A stretch of 41,519 nt of DNA, taken from positions 1 to 41,519 of the forward strand of contig JAUWJD010000033.1 in the NCBI GenBank assembly GCA_030607875.1, written 5' to 3'. The position numbers and the translations under genes were made by a program. The first letter of the stretch is position 1, and every line of letters begins with the position of its first letter. Of the stretch, positions 36,865 through 41,519 are shown one piece after another. The DNA comes from Chloroflexota bacterium. Its GTDB lineage: Bacteria; Chloroflexota; Anaerolineae; UBA2200. Under the pieces are notes generated by a model. That model did no database searches. It worked only from the letters and a program-made list of their open reading frames with translations, and was not told where the DNA came from.

Positions 36865-37725
36865 TCAGCACTCGTCACTCGTAACCATTCGGGTCAGTTC
36901 TTTGAACAGCAAGCCCGGCCGCTCGTCGCGCAGGAGCGGCAACTGTATCCGCACGCGCCGCAAAGCTCCCAGATCCAGTGTCGCCACCAGCAGTGTCTCT
37001 TCGAAGTATGGCGCTTGGGCCACCAGTTTGCCGTCTGGCCCAAAGATGGTCGAGCCTCCCCAGAAGTTGAGACCGTCCTCGAACCCCACGCGGTTGCAGT
37101 GCAGCACAAAGTTGGTGAGAAAAGTCGCGTACGTCTGGTTGATCAGCTCCACCGAGCGCGAGCTGCCCAGCGCTGCCTCTGGGCTGAGGCCCCGTCCAGG
37201 GCTTGCTGACGTGAGCAACAACAGATCTGCGCCATCCAGCCAGAGAGCATAGGTTGAGCTCATGTGCCAAAAATCTTCGCAGATTAGAACGCCCACACGC
37301 CCGAACCGTGTGTCGAAAGCACGGAAGCGATCCCCGGATGCCAGGTAGCGCCCCTCCTCAAACATACCGTAGGTCGGCAAGTATACCTTGCGGTGTACGT
37401 GTAGGATCTGCCCTTGCGACAGATACGCTGCCGCGATGTAGTAGCGGTGGCGACGATCCTCTTCGACAAAGCCAAAGAGCAAATCCATATCCTGGCTCGC
37501 CGAGAGCAGTTCCGCCATAGAGGGACTGCCCTCTGCAGCCGGCATGGCCACATCGGGCACAATGTCTCTCAACACATAGCCCGTGAGCGACAACTCTGGG
37601 AAGCAGAGCAATTGCACCTCTTGCTTCTTTGCCTGCTCAATCATATCCAGGTGCAAACTTATGTTGCGCTGTAAATCGCCCAGGCTCGGACTGATCTGTG
37701 CCAGGCCGACCCTCAGTTTCTCCAT
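36865..37725 (-). CDS. Nitrilase-superfamily amidase, probable glutaminase partner of NadE
   Basis: 286 residues with the catalytic triad Glu44 (CFPELSLTGY), Lys113 (HRKVYLPTYG) and Cys149 (VLICEDFWHM). These blocks match the glutaminase domain of glutamine-dependent NAD synthetase (the ELxLTGY and CED-W segments) better than other nitrilases. The other half, NadE, is encoded separately downstream. Together they could make a two-subunit glutamine-dependent enzyme. The gene begins 3 bp after the Lgt-like gene, with AAGGAG inside the end of that gene, so the two are co-transcribed. Confidence 0.88.
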   Translation of the reverse strand: MEKLRVGLAQISPSLGDLQRNISLHLDMIEQAKKQEVQLLCFPELSLTGYVLRDIVPDVAMPAAEGSPSMAELLSASQDMDLLFGFVEEDRRHRYYIAAAYLSQGQILHVHRKVYLPTYGMFEEGRYLASGDRFRAFDTRFGRVGVLICEDFWHMSSTYALWLDGADLLLLTSASPGRGLSPEAALGSSRSVELINQTYATFLTNFVLHCNRVGFEDGLNFWGGSTIFGPDGKLVAQAPYFEETLLVATLDLGALRRVRIQLPLLRDERPGLLFKELTRMVTSDEC

Positions 37726-37728
37726 TCC

Positions 37729-38523
37729 TCACATCTCCTTCGCCGTGACTTGCGGTTGGCTGGCCGGTTTGGCTCTAGCTCTGCGCACGCCCCACAGATA
37801 CAACAGCAGGAAGCTTGCGGCGATGGCCTCAAGCAGCTCGGCAACTTGCGTAACACGGAGCAGATCCAAGTAGGGCGCTTCATCGGCGCGGGTGAATTCT
37901 AGCAGAAAGTGTCCAACGCCATTGCCAAGCAGGTAGAGCAGGGCTAGTGCGCCAGGCTGCAGTTTACGCTCACTCAGGCGGTACAGGACGCCGAAAAGCA
38001 CAAAGCCAAGCAGGGAAGCCAGGAGTTGTGTGGGGAAGCGCGGGCCGTAGACGCCATAAAGGTCTGGCAGCCACATGCTGAGCGGAGAGCGCACAATCAG
38101 GCCATAGTTCGCGCCGTGCAGATGCGCCCCCATCCAGCCCAGGCCCTGTGCCAGGGCCACCGCGGGGGCGGCTAGGTCCACCAGACGGAGAAAAGGCAGT
38201 TGTGTGCAAAGCGCGTAAAGCAGCAGAGCCACTGCCCCGCCAATCAGCCCCCCCTGAAAGACCAATCCACCTCCCCAGAAGCTGAGCAACGCAGCCGGCC
38301 GACCCGCATAGTCTGCCCAGTTGGGGATGACGTAGGTCAAACGGGCACCCACAAGCCCCCCCACCAACGCCCACAGTGCACCATCTAGGAGCCCTGTGTC
38401 CCGGTATCCCGCACGATAGCCCTGCCAGCATACGTAGGCCACACCCAGCAGAATGCCCAGACACACCAGCGCCGTATACCCATACAAGGAATAGGGCCCC
38501 CAGCGAAAGAGCACAGGTTGCAT
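37729..38523 (-). CDS. Lgt-like membrane protein lacking the Lgt catalytic signature
   Basis: 264 residues with seven hydrophobic segments and the overall Lgt layout (FRWGPYSLYGYTALVCLGIL, WALVGGLVGARLTYV, SFWGGGLVFQGGLIGG). At the active signature, however, AQGLGWMGAHLHGANYG replaces AQAIARWGNYLNQELYG of the lgt product at 10740-11561: Arg becomes Trp130, both Asn become Ala133 and His136, and Glu becomes Ala138. The HPTFLYE motif reads RFPTQLLA, and the Arg before VEF is His205. Diacylglyceryl transfer by the known mechanism is therefore unlikely. It sits between manC-like and nitrilase genes in one unit. It may be a lipid-handling protein of new specificity. Confidence 0.85.
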   Translation of the reverse strand: MQPVLFRWGPYSLYGYTALVCLGILLGVAYVCWQGYRAGYRDTGLLDGALWALVGGLVGARLTYVIPNWADYAGRPAALLSFWGGGLVFQGGLIGGAVALLLYALCTQLPFLRLVDLAAPAVALAQGLGWMGAHLHGANYGLIVRSPLSMWLPDLYGVYGPRFPTQLLASLLGFVLFGVLYRLSERKLQPGALALLYLLGNGVGHFLLEFTRADEAPYLDLLRVTQVAELLEAIAASFLLLYLWGVRRARAKPASQPQVTAKEM

Positions 38524-38541
38524 GGACGACGTCCTCCGTGC

Positions 38542-41034
38542 CTACTCCCGGAGGCTCTCGACGATGCGCACGTACTTGTCCGCCAAATCCTCTGCCGCAG
38601 CGATGGAATCCGACTCGGCATAGATGCGGAACAGCGGATGATCGGGATCAGGCAAGACAAGCACCCAAGCCTCCCCCAGGTGAACCTTGACCCCGTCTAT
38701 CTGTGCCTCTTTGCCCCCCCTATACCGCTCGTGCAGCAGGCGCATGACCGTGCCCTTGTTCTCCCAGGGGCAGGAGACATTGCGCACCACCATGCGCTGC
38801 GGCGGCAACGAAGCCACAACTTCGCACACGCTGGTATTCTCCAGCGCCAGGAATTCTAGTAGCTTGGCCAAAGCCATCATGCCATCCACCGCTGGCTGGA
38901 ATTGCGGGAAGACGAAACCATCCGTACCATCCGCAGCCATGACCACGCCCTCCTGAGCAGCGGCCTCCATCACAGCATGCATGTCCAATCTGGTGCGTAT
39001 CACCTGACCACCATATTGGCCCGCTATCGTCTCCAAGGTGCGAGAGACTGTGACCGGTACGGCGATCGTACCGCCACCATGTGCACGCAGTGCTAGAGCC
39101 GCAAAGAGTGCGGTCGCCATACCACTTGGCAGAACCTTGCCGCAATCGTCCACCAGAAATATCTTCTCGCCCCCCACATCCAGCCGCACGCCAAGGTTGG
39201 TCCCCAGCGCGGAGCAAATGGAAGCCAACTGTCCCAAAGACTGCTGGAATTCCTGTGTCGGAATGGACATCTTGCTCTCATCAATCGCAGCATTGAGCTC
39301 GACCACTCGAACCCCAAGTTGATTGAGGATATTTGGCAGCACCAACGCTGCGGGGGCATTTGCATAATCTACGACGACGAAGAACCCAGCCTTCCGAATC
39401 GCCTCGACGTTGAGCCGAGCGAGAAAATCTGCCGTGTACGTTTCGACCACATTGGGCTGATATTTGATAACCCCAATCTCATCCAGATAGACACGCCGAA
39501 AGTCCTCGCGGAAAAAGATCTTTTCGATTCCGCGTTCGGTACCTTTGCTCAGGTTCAAGCCGCGTTTGTCCATGAACTTGATGTCCACCACGCGACTGTC
39601 ATACGGGGATAAGCGAATATGGACGCCACCTGCAGCCCCTATCTTGCGCGTAATGTAGCGGGCCACAGGGATGGGCACGCTCCGTAGATCCCGCACATTG
39701 ATGCCTGCCGACGGCAGGCCAGAGATGATGCCCCGCTTGAGCATGCGCGGGCTGCGGTGCACATCGCGGTTGATGGTCACCACCGCACCTTTGGGCAGGG
39801 TAGCTCCAAAGGCTGCACCCAGCTTGGCAGCGAGCTCGGGCGTCAGATCAATGTTCACCTGTCCGGTGACGCCATAGCGCCCAAAAAGCACGCGGCGCCC
39901 CTGTGAACCCCAGATGATGCTGGACTTGACCGTGGCCCCAGCTTCCACCTCTTTTTCGGGCCATATCTTAACATTGGGATGGATGATCGCTTTCTCGCCA
40001 ACAGTGCTCATGTCACCCACCACAGCACCCTCAAAAATCACCGCTTTGCTCTTGATGCTGCACTGTCGGCACACAACAGCACCACGCAGTTCCACACCTT
40101 CCCCTACGTATGAGTTGCGCCATACGATACTGCGCTCGACGTGTGCCCGGTTGTCCACAATGCTGTAGTCGCGTATCACGCTCGGGCCCTGTATGACCAC
40201 CCCACCCTTGATTTTCACACCCTCGCCCAGGTAGATCGGACCAAAGAGCTGGGCATCTGGGGCAATCTCCACGCTTTCGCCGCACCACACACCGCCCCCA
40301 ATATCGTTACCAATAGACTCCACGTGGACGCGGCCATCTAACAAGTCCCTGGAAGCACGCATGTACTCCTGGATATTCCCTACATCGCACCAATAGCCCC
40401 CAGCTACATAGCCATAGAGCGGATCGCCCTTCTCCATCAGGATAGGAAACAGATCCTTGCTAAAGTCGAAGGACTCGCCTGCCTCAAAGTAATCCAGCAC
40501 CTCAGGCTCCAGCACATAGATGCCAGTGTTCACGGTATCAGACATCACCTCACCCCAACTCGGCTTCTCTTGAAACTCCTGAATCCGTCCTTGGCCATTC
40601 ACAATCACCACGCCGTACTCCAGCGGATTGGGAACGCGGTACAGGGTCAGCGTGGCCATCGCTTTCTTGGCCTTGTGGAATTCAATGATAGCACCGAGGT
40701 CAAAGTCGGTCAGGGCATCCCCGCTGATCACGATAAACGTATCATCCAGGAATTCCTGCGCGTTCTTGACACTTCCTGCTGTGCCCAGCGGAACCTCTTC
40801 GATGGAATAATTGGGCTCTATGCCCATGGTCGAGCCATCACCGAAATAGTCCTGCACCAGATCAGCCATAAACTGCAGGGTGATGACCACCTTCGTAATG
40901 CCATGCCTCTTTAGCAACTCGATGATGTGAGCGATTACTGGCTTGTTGACGAGGGGCACCATTGGTTTGGGCCGGTTGATGGTCAGTGGCCGCAGCCTGG
41001 AGCCTTGACCGCCAGCCATTACAACTGCTTTCAT
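38542..41034 (-). CDS. Sugar-phosphate nucleotidyltransferase / hexapeptide / phosphomannomutase-like fusion
   Basis: 830 residues from the ATG at 41034, with AAGGAGG 8 nt upstream. Residues 1-235 form a nucleotidyltransferase ([33 protein letters not shown]), probably mannose-1-phosphate guanylyltransferase or glucose-1-phosphate type. Residues ~245-375 are left-handed beta-helix hexapeptide repeats. Residues ~380-830 resemble a phosphohexomutase ([20 protein letters not shown]). Its key loops are altered: IRLSPYD (473-479) replaces the serine loop TASHNP, DVGGEK (619-624) replaces metal loop DPDGDR, and DGTDGFVFP replaces the GGExSGH loop. So the third domain is likely not a mutase but regulatory or structural. 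Role in polysaccharide or glycan precursor supply. Confidence 0.88.
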   Translation of the reverse strand: MKAVVMAGGQGSRLRPLTINRPKPMVPLVNKPVIAHIIELLKRHGITKVVITLQFMADLVQDYFGDGSTMGIEPNYSIEEVPLGTAGSVKNAQEFLDDTFIVISGDALTDFDLGAIIEFHKAKKAMATLTLYRVPNPLEYGVVIVNGQGRIQEFQEKPSWGEVMSDTVNTGIYVLEPEVLDYFEAGESFDFSKDLFPILMEKGDPLYGYVAGGYWCDVGNIQEYMRASRDLLDGRVHVESIGNDIGGGVWCGESVEIAPDAQLFGPIYLGEGVKIKGGVVIQGPSVIRDYSIVDNRAHVERSIVWRNSYVGEGVELRGAVVCRQCSIKSKAVIFEGAVVGDMSTVGEKAIIHPNVKIWPEKEVEAGATVKSSIIWGSQGRRVLFGRYGVTGQVNIDLTPELAAKLGAAFGATLPKGAVVTINRDVHRSPRMLKRGIISGLPSAGINVRDLRSVPIPVARYITRKIGAAGGVHIRLSPYDSRVVDIKFMDKRGLNLSKGTERGIEKIFFREDFRRVYLDEIGVIKYQPNVVETYTADFLARLNVEAIRKAGFFVVVDYANAPAALVLPNILNQLGVRVVELNAAIDESKMSIPTQEFQQSLGQLASICSALGTNLGVRLDVGGEKIFLVDDCGKVLPSGMATALFAALALRAHGGGTIAVPVTVSRTLETIAGQYGGQVIRTRLDMHAVMEAAAQEGVVMAADGTDGFVFPQFQPAVDGMMALAKLLEFLALENTSVCEVVASLPPQRMVVRNVSCPWENKGTVMRLLHERYRGGKEAQIDGVKVHLGEAWVLVLPDPDHPLFRIYAESDSIAAAEDLADKYVRIVESLRE

Positions 41035-41086
41035 ACAGCGCACCTCCTTCTCAGCGCATTTCCGCGTGTGCATCCAGCGTAATCAA

Positions 41087-41115
41087 ATCATACCACAAAG
41101 TCTGCCACAAGCCAA
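41087..41115 (-). promoter_or_regulatory. Promoter of the nucleotidyltransferase fusion gene
   Basis: Minus strand TTGGCT (41115-41110), 17-bp spacer, TATGAT (41092-41087; five of six). Start near 41080, leader ~46 nt containing the strong ribosome site. The -35 abuts the repeat that begins at 41119. Confidence 0.6.
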
Positions 41116-41118
41116 CCT

Positions 41119-41519
41119 CCTACTGCTTCGTGCACCGAAGGTTACAAGACCCCTTTGGCTCGATTATCACATAGCAGCGACTGCCTGAAGTTAAACAATC
41201 CCATCGAGCCATCGCCTGAAGCGAGGCCTTCGGCGGTCGCCCGTCACCCGTCGCCCGCAGGTGCCCACGGGGCATGCAGAGCACATGCACGGCCAGAGTA
41301 TGCAGAGCACCAACGGTTGACGCAGTACCCTGTATGTATGCACGCCGCGCTCTGGCACAGTATCCTTGGCTCAGGGAATTGGGTCCCGAGAGCAGATGAG
41401 TATGTAGTATAGCCCCTTGCAGTGCGTCCGGCCGAAGGTCTCGCCGATGGCGATGGCTTGACGGGGTGGGCGTCACGGACGGGGACAAGCCCCTGTACTG
41501 CATATGCAGCATTTCCTGA
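41119..41519 (+). repeat. Mosaic intergenic repeat, copy 5 (runs off the window)
   Basis: No gene is seen in the last 400 bp. The left part (41119-41340) parallels copy 2 at 11.6 kb in the same orientation; the right part (41385-41519) is the inverted counterpart of copy 4 at 36.6 kb, including GACGGGGACAAGCCCC and ATGCAGCATTTCCTGA. It also has CAGGTGCCCACGGGGCATGC and repeats of ATGCAGAGCAC (41275-41315). It is the most complete copy seen and probably extends beyond the window. Confidence 0.75.

Noticed and set aside
1..41519. tRNA or rRNA genes, prophage, transposases
   Set aside because: No cloverleaf, rRNA block, integrase or transposase motifs were found in genes or gaps.

Overview
The window is about 41.5 kb of bacterial chromosome with high-50s G+C by eye, dense genes and no phage, transposase, CRISPR array, rRNA or tRNA that I can find. 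The gene mix (efp next to an EpmA/GenX-type lysyl-tRNA synthetase paralogue, an 840-residue NTP-transferase/hexapeptide/phosphomannomutase-like fusion, STAND-wHTH and VWA/solute-binding proteins, many toxin-antitoxin genes, dispersed GC-rich intergenic repeats) suggests an uncultured member of the Chloroflexota, probably Anaerolineae-like. That placement is inference from gene content, not from a marker phylogeny.

Layout. 1-3512: housekeeping and small genes (TPR protein, ndk, rsfS, Mut7-C RNase, PfkB-family kinase, small membrane protein). 3627-8288: an accessory patch with a caspase-fold-like protein, a decayed macrodomain copy, an orphan HicB, an MNT/HEPN pair whose toxin carries an in-frame TAG, an intact macrodomain protein, a GNAT acetyltransferase and a hicBA pair. 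8437-11561: asparaginase-type Ntn hydrolase, Ldh-family oxidoreductase and lgt. 11985-19748: a same-strand series that reads, in transcription order, STAND ATPase-wHTH regulator, tiny zinc-ribbon protein, PspA, solute-binding protein, solute-binding/VWA protein, two-TM coiled-coil protein and an orphan LivJ-type lipoprotein. No ABC permease or ATPase accompanies the three binding proteins. I consider this series the best candidate for an undescribed envelope-stress or sensing module.

20063-24979: a LapB/YciM-like TPR protein, recJ, and divergently efp-epmA with a strong promoter and a leader hairpin. 25156-29824: phosphatase, endonuclease III and a MarR regulator; then an ABC-2 exporter with two tiny, mutually similar membrane proteins around it, all on the minus strand. 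30086-31888: a nitroreductase and an exported protein-isoaspartate methyltransferase transcribed divergently from two promoters with identical hexamers. 31885-38523: MFS protein and a spermidine-synthase-like membrane protein (with palindromic DNA inside its reading frame), a split NAD synthetase (NadE plus a nitrilase-type amidase) and a second Lgt-like protein missing the Lgt catalytic signature. 38542-41034: the sugar nucleotidyltransferase fusion with a degenerate phosphomannomutase domain.

Intergenic gaps at 6.2, 11.6, 17.1, 36.7 and 41.1-41.5 kb share blocks of one mosaic repeat family. Several promoters can be read directly; two of them (Mut7-C gene, recJ) place the -10 box so close to the start codon that leaderless mRNAs are likely.
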